Assembly: GCA_013044385.1 (NCBI GenBank)
Contig: JABEUN010000019.1
Location: 28,371-92,370, forward strand
Direction of reading: 5' to 3'
Origin: Acidimicrobiaceae bacterium
GTDB lineage: Bacteria > Actinomycetota > Acidimicrobiia > Acidimicrobiales > Acidimicrobiaceae
Length of the DNA: 64,000 bases
The position numbers and the translations under genes are program-made. Below the pieces are notes generated by a model. That model was given only the letters and a program-made list of their open reading frames with translations, did not search any database and had not been told where the DNA came from. Position 1 is the stretch's first letter; every line of letters begins with the position of its first letter. This document shows positions 1 to 7,656 of this stretch, one piece after another.

Positions 1-367
1 CAATGGCCAGTCTCGCCACCGCTTCTGCTCCGGGAAGATGTCCAGGAAACCCTGGACCCTCGATCAAGCAACCAACTTTTTCGAGTGCCTTAGCATCACC
101 CAACTTCACTCGCTTGCCAAGGATGGATGCCTCGCCAGAATCGATCTGTATCAGTCCTAAAACCATCCTGATGGTGGTGGTCTTTCCCGAGCCATTTGGG
201 CCGAGAAGTCCGAAGACTGACCCGGACGGAACCTCAAAACTAAGGTCATCCACTACACGCTGATTTTTGAAGGACTTCGAGATGCCCTTCGCCTCGACTA
301 CTGAGCTAGCAGAGATTCGGCTCTCCCGGATCTCAAGCGTTGCCGAGAAGTGTCGCGTCGGCCTCAA
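1..367 (-). CDS. ABC transporter ATP-binding protein, N-terminal part (clipped by window edge)
   Basis: The minus strand encodes the first ~120 residues of an ABC ATPase. It reads VEAKGISKSF, then a Walker A motif GPNGSGKTTT, followed by IRMVLGLIQIDSGEASILG, the usual spacing of the nucleotide-binding domain. The signature motif and Walker B lie outside the window to the left. No ATG is available. The most upstream sensible start is a TTG at 367-365, which would overlap the end of the upstream LolA-like gene by 35 bp, so the exact start is uncertain. The overlap suggests one operon with that secreted protein. By analogy with similar actinobacterial loci the ATPase would pair with a membrane permease further left. 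The substrate cannot be told from this sequence. Confidence 0.85.
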   Translation of the reverse strand, partial: MRPTRHFSATLEIRESRISASSVVEAKGISKSFKNQRVVDDLSFEVPSGSVFGLLGPNGSGKTTTIRMVLGLIQIDSGEASILGKRVKLGDAKALEKVGCLIEGPGFPGHLPGAEAVARLAI

Positions 368-1439
368 GCACAGACAGCTTGACCGTACCAGCAAGAATCT
401 TTCCATCTGGCAAGACCAGTGCATCGAGGAACGGTGTCGACAAGTATTGGTCTGTTTGTCCCAAAACAGTCACCTGTTGCTCTGCTTCTGTAAGCAACTG
501 GCTGTAACTCTTGGCCGAACCGGAACTCGTAAGCTTGGCGAACGCACCCGGCTGCGACACAAACACCTTCTCAAAACCCGCGCCGAGAGTAGCCATTGCA
601 GTCTTTGTCGAACCGGAAACACCAGAAGGTGCATTATGTCCACTAGGCATAAAAGCAGATCCAGAGTTCATTGGCGTCAATGACTTGACCGTCGCCCCCG
701 AAGGAGGTGTGAACTGAAATACCGAGCTACTTGGAGCGGTGAAGGCAACTTTCGAGTACTCCAGCGAGAACGAAGGCGACGAACTCCCTGAGGCAACGGC
801 GTCAACACCCAGCACCTGATTGTACTGAGAATCGACATAGATATTGACTTGGCTCACCGTCGAACCCGACTGTAGGGACTGAATCTTGAGGTCGTAACTA
901 GCGATGCCTCCAACGAAAGTATTGGCTCCAAGAGACACCCTGCCATAAGGTGCCAAGTTCTGTATGAACTGGTCAGCAACCATTTGCGGATCCGCTCCAA
1001 GAGCACCAGTGGTCCCCGGCGAACTCGGTAGGTTGAGCTGTGTAGCCTTTTGGGTTGCGGAGTCCCATAGCCATGCCGACTTACCACTCACATATAGATC
1101 TTGCTCTGACTGTCCGCCCTGATACTGCACCCGGTACTCAGACGACGAAGCTCGCCAGACGTTGAATGAGTTGGTACCAGACAGGAACTGGGAGAGTGAA
1201 GATAGTGAACTCCCACCGAGAGAAACTCCGGACGGAAGGATTTGTGAAATCTCCTGAACGGTGCCGGTGACAGGCTGTGGCACCGCACCAAGTACGTCCC
1301 CCAAGAGTTGTGAAGCTGTGACAGATGGTAGTGACGGGGTCTGAGCACTAACTAGACTCGGCGTCGTTGCAGCGAACGCAAGCGAGACTGCGCCTATGCC
1401 CAAAGGGACGGCCAGGCCGAAATACTTACCGTAGCGCAT
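333..1439 (-). CDS. secreted LolA-like / DUF2092-type protein
   Basis: A 368-residue protein beginning with a clear signal peptide: basic start MRYGKYF, hydrophobic core, and an alanine-rich end near residues 20-32. The mature part is rich in Ser, Gly, Gln and Thr. It includes a segment around residues 90-260 (for example YRVQYQGGQSEQDLYVSGKSAWLWDS and VNIYVDSQYNQVLGVD) resembling the LolA/LolB/RseB-like fold found in actinobacterial exported proteins. The ATG is preceded by AGGAG at a 7-bp spacing. It overlaps the ABC transporter ATPase that follows, so it may be the extracytoplasmic partner of that transporter or bind a lipid. In a Gram-positive-type actinobacterium a true LolA role in outer-membrane lipoprotein transport is not expected. 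Function is inferred only from fold-like similarity and context. Confidence 0.75.
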   Translation of the reverse strand: MRYGKYFGLAVPLGIGAVSLAFAATTPSLVSAQTPSLPSVTASQLLGDVLGAVPQPVTGTVQEISQILPSGVSLGGSSLSSLSQFLSGTNSFNVWRASSSEYRVQYQGGQSEQDLYVSGKSAWLWDSATQKATQLNLPSSPGTTGALGADPQMVADQFIQNLAPYGRVSLGANTFVGGIASYDLKIQSLQSGSTVSQVNIYVDSQYNQVLGVDAVASGSSSPSFSLEYSKVAFTAPSSSVFQFTPPSGATVKSLTPMNSGSAFMPSGHNAPSGVSGSTKTAMATLGAGFEKVFVSQPGAFAKLTSSGSAKSYSQLLTEAEQQVTVLGQTDQYLSTPFLDALVLPDGKILAGTVKLSVLEADATLLGNA

Positions 1440-1684
1440 AGCAAAACTCCTATCGTTATTTGCGATTCTAGAGCATCACTATGAAAAGTGGTGTATCCTA
1501 ATCGGCGCGCGACTATTCCTTTTCACAGCTTTTTCCGATATAGATGTACGATGCTTAGGCAGTCGGAAGTTCTAGGGACGGCGAATTTGTCTAACAAGAG
1601 GTCTTCGGCCAGCGGACTGGACGAGTTCGGGCGAATCGCGCTAAACTGTAGCGTCACGTTTTGAAGGTGAGCGGCGAGAGAGAT
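1440..1684. promoter_or_regulatory. divergent intergenic region between LolA-like gene and sigma factor
   Basis: A region of about 245 bp separates two divergently transcribed genes and must carry promoters for both. On the minus strand a TAGAAT hexamer (about 1468-1473) lies upstream of the LolA-like gene and is a possible -10 box, but no good -35 is visible at the right distance. On the plus strand a TAAACT hexamer at 1642-1647 lies upstream of the sigma-factor start. Neither assignment is firm. Confidence 0.3.
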
Positions 1685-2602
1685 ATGTCGAATAACAATT
1701 TGCAGGAAACTTCGACAACAGTGGAGAAGAGGACGAAGCGGCGTAAGGCGAGCAGCGATTTAGAGGTCGCGCTCAGCTCAGTAGGACTCGGTGCAGACGC
1801 AGTAAGACTTTTCCTAGACGATTTAGCTAAGCACCCACTTCCATCACCAGCAGAGCAAGTTGAGCTTGCCAAGAGGGTTCGTGACGGCGATGAAATAGCC
1901 AAAGCGGAGATGGTTGCAGCGAACCTGAGGCTGGTGGTTCACTGGGCAAGACGGTACCAGGATCGTGGAGTCGAACTGTCAGATCTGATCCAAGAGGGAA
2001 CCTTCGGGCTCATCAGGGCCGTGGAGAAGTTCGACTGGAGAAGGGGTTTCAAGTTCTCGACCTACGCGACGTGGTGGGTGCGCCAGTCTCTTCAGAGGGC
2101 AGTGCACAACCATGGTCAGGCAATCCGACTCCCAATGGAGGCCGCTGAGCGGTCAAGACGAGTCGACAATGTCACAAGGGAACTTGCAGCAGATCTCGGT
2201 AGGAGCCCCACTGAAGAGGAGATTGCAGAGGCGTCCAACCTCTCTTCCTCACAGCTGGCTGATGTCAGACACGCTGCAAGGGTTGTCGCAAGTCTCGACC
2301 AAGCAGTCGGCCCAGAGGGTGAGACGAGCCTCGGAGACTTGGTGATTGGTTCCGATACGTCCTTCGAGGACAACGTGGACGAGGCACTGGCTAGAGACCA
2401 GCTAAGGAAGGCTGTCGAGGAACTCGATCCGCTCGAGCGGGCAGTAGTGACGCTGAGGTTCGGTCTGAACGGGGAGCGTCCCGCCTCGCTTGAAGCGACC
2501 GCTCGGATGCTCGGAATAGGGCCAAGGAGGGCGAGGAGGCTTGAGGCCTCAGCTCTCGACAGGCTTGCGGATCACCCCGGGCTTAAGGCGCCTGCGGCCT
2601 AG
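1685..2602 (+). CDS. RNA polymerase sigma-70 family factor (group 2/3 type)
   Basis: A 305-residue sigma-70 protein that directs RNA polymerase core to promoters. Region 1.2 is visible at LFLDDLAKHPLPSPAEQVELAKRV. Region 2 contains NLRLVVHWARRYQDRGVELSDLIQEGTFGLIRAVEKFDWRRGFKFSTYATWWVRQ (residues 80-133). Region 3 is at about 160-215 and region 4 at 240-300. There is no long region 1.1, so it resembles alternative group 2/3 factors more than the primary SigA. Region 4.2 is unusual: the segment normally like TRERxRQIE reads GPRRARRLE (279-287). The 2.4 side (HNHGQAIRLP) also differs from the primary-sigma consensus. The ATG at 1685, after a GAGAGA stretch, is preferred over an in-frame TTG at 1661. 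The gene stands alone with no visible anti-sigma partner. Confidence 0.9.
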   Translation: MSNNNLQETSTTVEKRTKRRKASSDLEVALSSVGLGADAVRLFLDDLAKHPLPSPAEQVELAKRVRDGDEIAKAEMVAANLRLVVHWARRYQDRGVELSDLIQEGTFGLIRAVEKFDWRRGFKFSTYATWWVRQSLQRAVHNHGQAIRLPMEAAERSRRVDNVTRELAADLGRSPTEEEIAEASNLSSSQLADVRHAARVVASLDQAVGPEGETSLGDLVIGSDTSFEDNVDEALARDQLRKAVEELDPLERAVVTLRFGLNGERPASLEATARMLGIGPRRARRLEASALDRLADHPGLKAPAA

Positions 2603-2660
2603 GAGGGTCGTGCGTTTCGAGTATGCCCGAGCGCGCTAGTCCGATTGGCGCTCATCTCGC

Positions 2661-2700
2661 GAACTAGGTCCAAATCTGGGAAAACTGGACGTCCTAGTTC
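2661..2700 (+). terminator. imperfect hairpin downstream of the sigma-factor gene
   Basis: GAACTAGG at 2661-2668 pairs with CCTAGTTC at 2693-2700. A further TCC/GGA pairing lies inside after a 3-nt bulge. It lies ~60 bp after the sigma-factor stop and could end that transcript, but no T-run follows, so it may instead be a processing or protein-binding site. Confidence 0.35.
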
Positions 2701-3129
2701 TCGGCCTGAATTGGTGCAAGGTCCCTATGCGTGTCGAACAATCGAGGTAAACCGCTCGATGACAAGGGCCGACACACGTCACCGCCCTCGGTAGTAACCT
2801 TGGTCGTGGCGCTCAACCTAGTCGGGGCCCGGCTAGCCGCCATGGGGTCGAGTGCTACAGCTTCGAAATCGCAGGCAGTAAATCGAACGCCCTATCCCAG
2901 AGACAAAGTCACTGGATCTCTCCCGGCTAGAGACGTTGGTCTGGGTTTTGCTAATCGATTGTCCAATGCACGCCTGGTCAGGTTCCTCCGCCGAGATCAG
3001 AATTCAATACCTTCTCATTCGATCAGCAAAAAGTGGCCCGATGGCTGGCAGCAATGCAACACCACCTGGCATGTGCGCCCTACCATATTGTTCTAAAAAT
3101 GAAGGTCAATAAAAGCACGGAATTTCGAT

Positions 3130-3156
3130 GCCGTCGAAGTACTCCACTTCGACGGC
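3130..3156. repeat. perfect 11-bp inverted repeat (hairpin 1)
   Basis: GCCGTCGAAGT at 3130-3140, loop ACTCC, and ACTTCGACGGC at 3146-3156 form a perfect 11-bp stem. It is not followed by a T-run on either strand, so it is not a standard intrinsic terminator. It stands 15 bp from a second perfect hairpin. Confidence 0.8.
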
Positions 3157-3171
3157 CACCCCGGAGATAAG

Positions 3172-3192
3172 TCTGGCGGCAAGGCCGCCAGA
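3172..3192. repeat. perfect 9-bp inverted repeat (hairpin 2)
   Basis: TCTGGCGGC at 3172-3180, loop AAG, and GCCGCCAGA at 3184-3192 form a perfect 9-bp stem with a 3-nt loop. The stem is G+C-rich and stable and lacks a following T-run. Together with hairpin 1 it makes a tandem structure in an otherwise empty region. Confidence 0.8.
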
Positions 3193-3723
3193 AACTGTCA
3201 ATTCTGCACCAAATTTGCCGACCCATGAGTACGACTGGGCCGTGATCCTAGTCGGTCTGCGTATTGATTACGTAAGTTGGATCGCCCCGAGGCGAGGACG
3301 TATCCGCTACTCCAGATTTCTGAACGTGCTCGGCGTCCGGGCCAGAGAAGCTGGCCGTCCAGCCAGGTAGGTAGGCCGCAACCTCTCGTCAAACTGATTC
3401 ATGCTGCGCCGCCGCGTGTGATGAGCCCCATACGCTGCATGAATTATGCGAACGGAGGGGCCACGGTGACCTTGACCAAATCCCACGTCGATCGCCGCAA
3501 GCCGAGCCAAATTCGGATCTGTCTCATTCACCCGAAGGAGATGCTCCGTGTAAGGCCCCTCAAATTGGACAGAGCACACGTTCCCCAGCCTGATGAGGAA
3601 AAAACTTTCGAGTAGCCTCCTAAATTCTGCTCAGCCGATTCTCCTGCGAAGGCTCAGAGACAACGAAGCGGGTAACCAAATCCTTTTGTAAGAACTAGAG
3701 CATGACCACAGGCGATAGAGCTG

Positions 3724-5385
3724 TCAAAGTCCTAAAGAAGCAGCCTCTATCGCTCCTTTGCGCAGGGATTCAGGAATCTTTGGTAGACACCCGATGGTCG
3801 GAGCACCCCAACTCTCGCCCAGTCTTGACTCAACGAACACCGCAGCCAACTCCGGCATGGAGTTCTCGATCATTAAATGGCTTTGAAGAAGGAGACCAAG
3901 TCGACCCACCAACTGTCTGGCATTCCACTCTGAGACCTCGAGGCCAACGAGGCGTGCCTCTAGTTCATCAAGCCGACCGTCGTAGGAGTTGATGAAACCT
4001 CTGCTCTTGGACAGCTCGGAGAGCAAAGCGTCGACCGTTGAAGGCTGACGATGCATGGCTCTCAAGGTGTCAAGTGCATTTACATTTCCAGCACCTTCCC
4101 AGATCCCGTTCAAGGGCGCCTCTCGGTAAAGTCTCGCAGTAAGGCTCTCCTCCACATACCCACTTCCGCCGAGGCATTCCATGGCTTCGGCAACAAAAGT
4201 GGGAGCACGCTTGCAAACTAGGAACTTTGAAATCGCAATCCCGATCCTCCTCAGATCAGACTCGCCCTCATCAATTCCAGACTGGTCAGTGGCGTGAGCC
4301 ATCCGCAATGCCATCAACGAAGATGCCTCGGATTCCAGGATCAGATCCAGCAGCACATTCTGCATTAGGTCATGCTCGATCAGCAGACTAGAAAACGCCG
4401 AACGTCTCCTTGCGAACCACAACGCCTGCACCAGTGCCTGGCGCATCTGCGCCGCCGCGCCAATCAACGAATCGAGTCGACAGCACCCGACCATCTCAAG
4501 TATGGTCTTGATACCCCTTCCCTCCTCACCGACGAGATGACCGACTGCACCGGCGAGTTCAATCTCAGAGGACGCATTAGAGCGATTGCCTACTTTGTCC
4601 TTAAGCCTCTGCAGTCGAATACCATTCAGAGTCCCGTCCTCTAAAACGCGAGGCACCAAAAAGCAGCTGAGTCCATTTCGGCTCTGTGCCAAAGTCATAA
4701 ACGCATCCGACATAGGTGCAGAACAGAACCACTTATGTCCCAAAAGGCGGTAGGTCCCGCTCGCGGTCAGGGTGGCCGTGGTGGTGTTCGCGCGCACATC
4801 CGAACCTCCTTGCTTCTCTGTCATAGCCATTCCACAAGTTAGGCCAGCCTTTGAAGAAGGGATCTTTAAACCAAAGTCATAGTTGCGTGACCTAAACCCG
4901 GGCTCCCAGATCTCAGCCAGTTCAGGGGAATGCCGTAGCGTCGGAACAGCGGCATAAGTCATAGATACCGGACAGCCATGACCCGCCTCGACCTGGGAGA
5001 CGAGGTACAGGCCGACTGCACGCTTTAGATGAGCATCCTTTCTGGTATCTGCCATATCTGGATAAGACGCCACTCCTTCACCAATGGTCAATGTCATCAA
5101 GGAATGCCAAGCAGGATGGAACTCGACCTCGTCGATACGATTACCATTTCTATCGTGCGTACGGAGAATCGGGGGGTGCTCGTTAGCCAACCGCCCCGCC
5201 TCAATCGTCTGGGTCTTACCGAGCAGTTCTCCGAGCCCCACTAAGTCATCCAGCCCTGAACCACGCCCATGAAGGTAGTTAACGATCGTCGAGTCAGATT
5301 CGAAGAGGTTGTAATCCGTCGGAGCACTCGGCTGGTTGTAAACCGCATGGGTATCGAATCCAAAGCCATTTCCAAGATCTACCAC
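3724..5385 (-). CDS. AidB-like acyl-CoA dehydrogenase family protein
   Basis: A 553-residue flavoprotein of the acyl-CoA dehydrogenase superfamily, AidB branch. The N-terminus FDTHAVYNQPSAPTDYNLFESD matches the AidB/isovaleryl-CoA dehydrogenase-like start. The FAD-binding core includes GMAMTEKQGGSDVRANTTTA and HKWFCSAPMSDAFMTLAQ, and the C-terminal half has CLGGSGYVEESLTARLYREAPLNGIWEGAGNVNALD, typical of this clade. E. coli AidB is induced by alkylation and binds DNA. Whether this protein is a dehydrogenase or a damage-response protein cannot be decided here. The frame continues upstream to a TTG at 5445, but a GTG at 5385 preceded by GGAGGA is the best start. It lies 56 bp after rluD on the same strand, probably as a tail of that operon. 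Confidence 0.88.
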   Translation of the reverse strand: MVDLGNGFGFDTHAVYNQPSAPTDYNLFESDSTIVNYLHGRGSGLDDLVGLGELLGKTQTIEAGRLANEHPPILRTHDRNGNRIDEVEFHPAWHSLMTLTIGEGVASYPDMADTRKDAHLKRAVGLYLVSQVEAGHGCPVSMTYAAVPTLRHSPELAEIWEPGFRSRNYDFGLKIPSSKAGLTCGMAMTEKQGGSDVRANTTTATLTASGTYRLLGHKWFCSAPMSDAFMTLAQSRNGLSCFLVPRVLEDGTLNGIRLQRLKDKVGNRSNASSEIELAGAVGHLVGEEGRGIKTILEMVGCCRLDSLIGAAAQMRQALVQALWFARRRSAFSSLLIEHDLMQNVLLDLILESEASSLMALRMAHATDQSGIDEGESDLRRIGIAISKFLVCKRAPTFVAEAMECLGGSGYVEESLTARLYREAPLNGIWEGAGNVNALDTLRAMHRQPSTVDALLSELSKSRGFINSYDGRLDELEARLVGLEVSEWNARQLVGRLGLLLQSHLMIENSMPELAAVFVESRLGESWGAPTIGCLPKIPESLRKGAIEAASLGL

Positions 5386-5441
5386 GGCGACTCCTCCGAA
5401 TTTGGCGACCCTCCAAGGGTACATCCAACGGTGGCAGGTTC

Positions 5442-6416
5442 TCAATCAGGTCGAATTACCTGACCGTCGTATGCGGCTCCGAGCTGCCGAAGTACTGATC
5501 GAAGGTCTTTTGCTAATCCAGACGAAAAAGTAAGAGTCCTTCCGTCTAAAGGGTGCTGGAACGACAATTTTGATGAGTGGAGAAATGGTCGTCCGAGGCC
5601 TTCAAAACGCTTGCCCCTATAGGCAGTATCACCTACCACAGAATGTCCAATCGCCTCGAGATGAACTCGAATCTGGTGGGTCCTGCCGGTCTCAAGGCGA
5701 AGCTCCAAAAGCGTAAAGGATTCTTCGGAAACAATGCGCTCTAATACAGTGAAGTTCGTCACTGCAGCCCTTCCTGCCGATGCAATGGCCATCTTCACGG
5801 GGTCCTTAGTGGAGCGCGATATCGGTGCATCGATCACGCCTGAGTTGAACTCCACCAACCCTCTGACCAGGGCGATATAAGTTCGTCCAACATCCCTATT
5901 GGCAATCTGCCTAGATAGCGACGAGTATGCCATTTCTGTACGCGCCAGAAGCATCAAGCCCGACGTGCCTTTGTCGAGGCGGTGTACCACACCACTTCGG
6001 CCCTCCTGGCCAACTCCATGCACCTCTGGGAAAAGTGCCAGCAGGCCTTGGCTGATGGTACCGGTGGCGTTTCCCGAACCCGGGTGCACTACCTGGCCAG
6101 CCCGCTTGTCTATCACCAGAACCTCGGCGTCAAAGTAGACGATATCCAAAGGTGTAGGGTTCGTCTCTACGACTGGTGCTCGATCTGGAATGGCCTCAAT
6201 GTTTGCTGAGAGTGTCTGTGAAGGCAGCACTCGATAGGATCGCTTGGATACTGCTTGCCCGTTGATCGAGACCGCACCTTGATCGATGAGATTTCCCGAT
6301 CGCTCTCTTGTGATTCCGTAGAGCATCGACACGGTACGATCCAGTCTTTCCCCGGTCATAGCGTTTGGTATCTCAAAGGACTCTGCCACATGCTCACCAG
6401 GAGTTCGATCAATCAT
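5442..6416 (-). CDS. rluD: RluA-family 23S rRNA pseudouridine synthase (RluD-like)
   Basis: A 324-residue pseudouridine synthase that isomerises uridines in RNA, most likely in 23S rRNA. An N-terminal S4 RNA-binding domain (GERLDRTVSMLYGITRERSGNLIDQGAVSINGQAV, residues ~22-57) precedes the catalytic domain. That domain carries the signature VVHRLDKGTSGLMLLAR with the catalytic Asp (near residue 148), and later RTHQIRVHL. The start ATG follows the lspA stop TAG with no gap (TAGATG), the pairing lspA-rluD being common in bacteria. The exact target uridine is inferred only at family level. Confidence 0.93.
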   Translation of the reverse strand: MIDRTPGEHVAESFEIPNAMTGERLDRTVSMLYGITRERSGNLIDQGAVSINGQAVSKRSYRVLPSQTLSANIEAIPDRAPVVETNPTPLDIVYFDAEVLVIDKRAGQVVHPGSGNATGTISQGLLALFPEVHGVGQEGRSGVVHRLDKGTSGLMLLARTEMAYSSLSRQIANRDVGRTYIALVRGLVEFNSGVIDAPISRSTKDPVKMAIASAGRAAVTNFTVLERIVSEESFTLLELRLETGRTHQIRVHLEAIGHSVVGDTAYRGKRFEGLGRPFLHSSKLSFQHPLDGRTLTFSSGLAKDLRSVLRQLGAAYDGQVIRPD

Positions 6417-6938
6417 CTAAAGCTCTTTCCCGTCCCGGCTCGCCTCGGAGAGGCTGTGCTTGGACCTGCCGAAAAGCCCATTTAGAAAGATAAGTGCAAC
6501 ACCAGCCACAACCGCAGAATCCGCAAGGTTGAAGGTCGGCCAGAATCCGGAATAGATGAAATCTATTACCGCACCACCATTATGACGGAAGATCCTGTCC
6601 ACAACGTTACCAAGCGCTCCACCAGCTATCAAGGCAATGCCGACGAGCAGCGGAAGCTGCTTAACCCGCCTAGCGAACAACACGAGCATTACCACTGCAA
6701 CGACAGCAAAGAAGCCTATTATCGCCGGGTGTCCCGATCCAAGGGAGAATGCGAACCCAGAGTTGTACTCCAGCCGAAGTTTGATAGGACCCAGCACTTC
6801 GATCTGAGAGCCCCCCGCAAGCCGACTCTGCGCCCAAGACTTCGAAACCTGGTCAAGCCCAACTACCAACGCGACTATTCCAAGCAGCAGGGGGGAACTC
6901 GCATCTCCTGCTGCCCGATGGCGTCTGAAGCTTGCCAC
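6417..6938 (-). CDS. lspA: lipoprotein signal peptidase (signal peptidase II)
   Basis: LspA is an inner-membrane aspartyl protease that removes signal peptides from diacylglyceryl-modified prolipoproteins. Four hydrophobic segments are visible. The conserved blocks are GLDQVSKSWA, the LRLEYNSGFAFS region (usual NxGxAF), GGALGNVVDRIFRHNGGAVIDFI (first catalytic Asp) and WPTFNLADSAVVAGV (second catalytic Asp). The frame is open upstream to an ATG at 7055, which would overlap the DksA/TraR-like gene by over 100 bp. A GTG at 6938, 12 bp after that gene's stop, gives 173 residues, close to the family norm, and is preferred though its ribosome binding site is weak. It is probably co-transcribed with the gene upstream and with rluD. 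Confidence 0.92.
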   Translation of the reverse strand: MASFRRHRAAGDASSPLLLGIVALVVGLDQVSKSWAQSRLAGGSQIEVLGPIKLRLEYNSGFAFSLGSGHPAIIGFFAVVAVVMLVLFARRVKQLPLLVGIALIAGGALGNVVDRIFRHNGGAVIDFIYSGFWPTFNLADSAVVAGVALIFLNGLFGRSKHSLSEASRDGKEL

Positions 6939-6949
6939 TTCGGACCGAA

Positions 6950-7450
6950 CTATCTGAGTGCCGAGAGCCCGCCAGCTTTGCACCTCACGCAAAGCTTGGC
7001 GTAAGGGAGGGCCCTGAGTCTCGCTCTGGGAATGGGGTTCTTGCAGTTTTCGCACACGCCGTAGTTTCCCATGTTGATCCTACGGAATGCCTCGTCAATC
7101 TCTTCAACCCCAGCTCTTGCCTGTGCAGCTAGTGCGAGGTCACGTTCCCTGTCGATAGTGGTTGTACCACCCTCCCCAGACTCCTCGTCAAACTGCACCT
7201 CTCCAGGCTCCGCATCCATGGCCAGCCTGTCGGCTTCGGCTTTCAGATTTGCCGCCTGATCAAGAAGTATCTCTCTCTCGGAGGCGAGCAGTTCCTTCTG
7301 CCCGACGATGAACTCTTCAGGGCTCAGCTCGTCCAACTCCTCATCAGAGAGGTCAGCGATTGGCGGTATCGTCACTGCTGCGACGTTAGGTCGATTTGAG
7401 TCGGCCGACTTGGTGCCTCCTTTTGAGGCCCCTTTTATGCTCTTTTCCAA
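6950..7450 (-). CDS. TraR/DksA-family C4 zinc-finger protein
   Basis: A 166-residue protein with an acidic, helical N-terminal two-thirds and a C-terminal zinc finger CENCKNPIPRARLRALPYAKLCVRC (about residues 135-159), the arrangement of TraR/DksA proteins. It includes the FRRINMGNYGVCENC segment typical of the family. Such proteins act through the RNA polymerase secondary channel or as regulators. A coiled coil at residues ~50-75 (FIVGQKELLASEREILLDQAANLKAEADRL) fits that shape. In actinobacteria members next to lspA are common but poorly characterised. It is the first gene of a minus-strand run leading to lspA and rluD, and diverges from ileS. Confidence 0.88.
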   Translation of the reverse strand: MEKSIKGASKGGTKSADSNRPNVAAVTIPPIADLSDEELDELSPEEFIVGQKELLASEREILLDQAANLKAEADRLAMDAEPGEVQFDEESGEGGTTTIDRERDLALAAQARAGVEEIDEAFRRINMGNYGVCENCKNPIPRARLRALPYAKLCVRCKAGGLSALR

Positions 7451-7656
7451 CTTTTCCTCTAAGATCCCATCTCGGTAAATCCACGGATCAAAACGCCGCT
7501 AGCCTGCCTTCGAGCGACGGACTTCGCCGACTGACAACGTCGTACGGCCCTGAGTAACTTCAGAACGCGTGCTACACCTTAACCGCAATCGCCAAAGCCC
7601 GTGCATTCAGAGTCAACCCCTCCTAGGCAGGAATCCATCCGTACTACTCTTAATGA

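Larger units (their letters stand above)
2603..3723. other. 1.1 kb region with no convincing gene
   Basis: Between the sigma factor and the acyl-CoA dehydrogenase lies the longest stretch without a recognisable gene. Open frames exist on both strands (for example 2731-3096 plus, 3307-3579 minus), but none resembles a known family, has a good ribosome binding site, or stands out from chance. No tRNA-like or other structured RNA was recognised. Its notable content is a pair of adjacent perfect hairpins at 3130-3192. It could hold an undetected small RNA, a decayed gene, or a species-specific small protein. Confidence 0.5.

Noticed and set aside
7451..7656. T-box riboswitch upstream of ileS.
   Set aside because: No TGGNACCGCG-type T-box sequence or specifier stem was seen in the 206-bp region.
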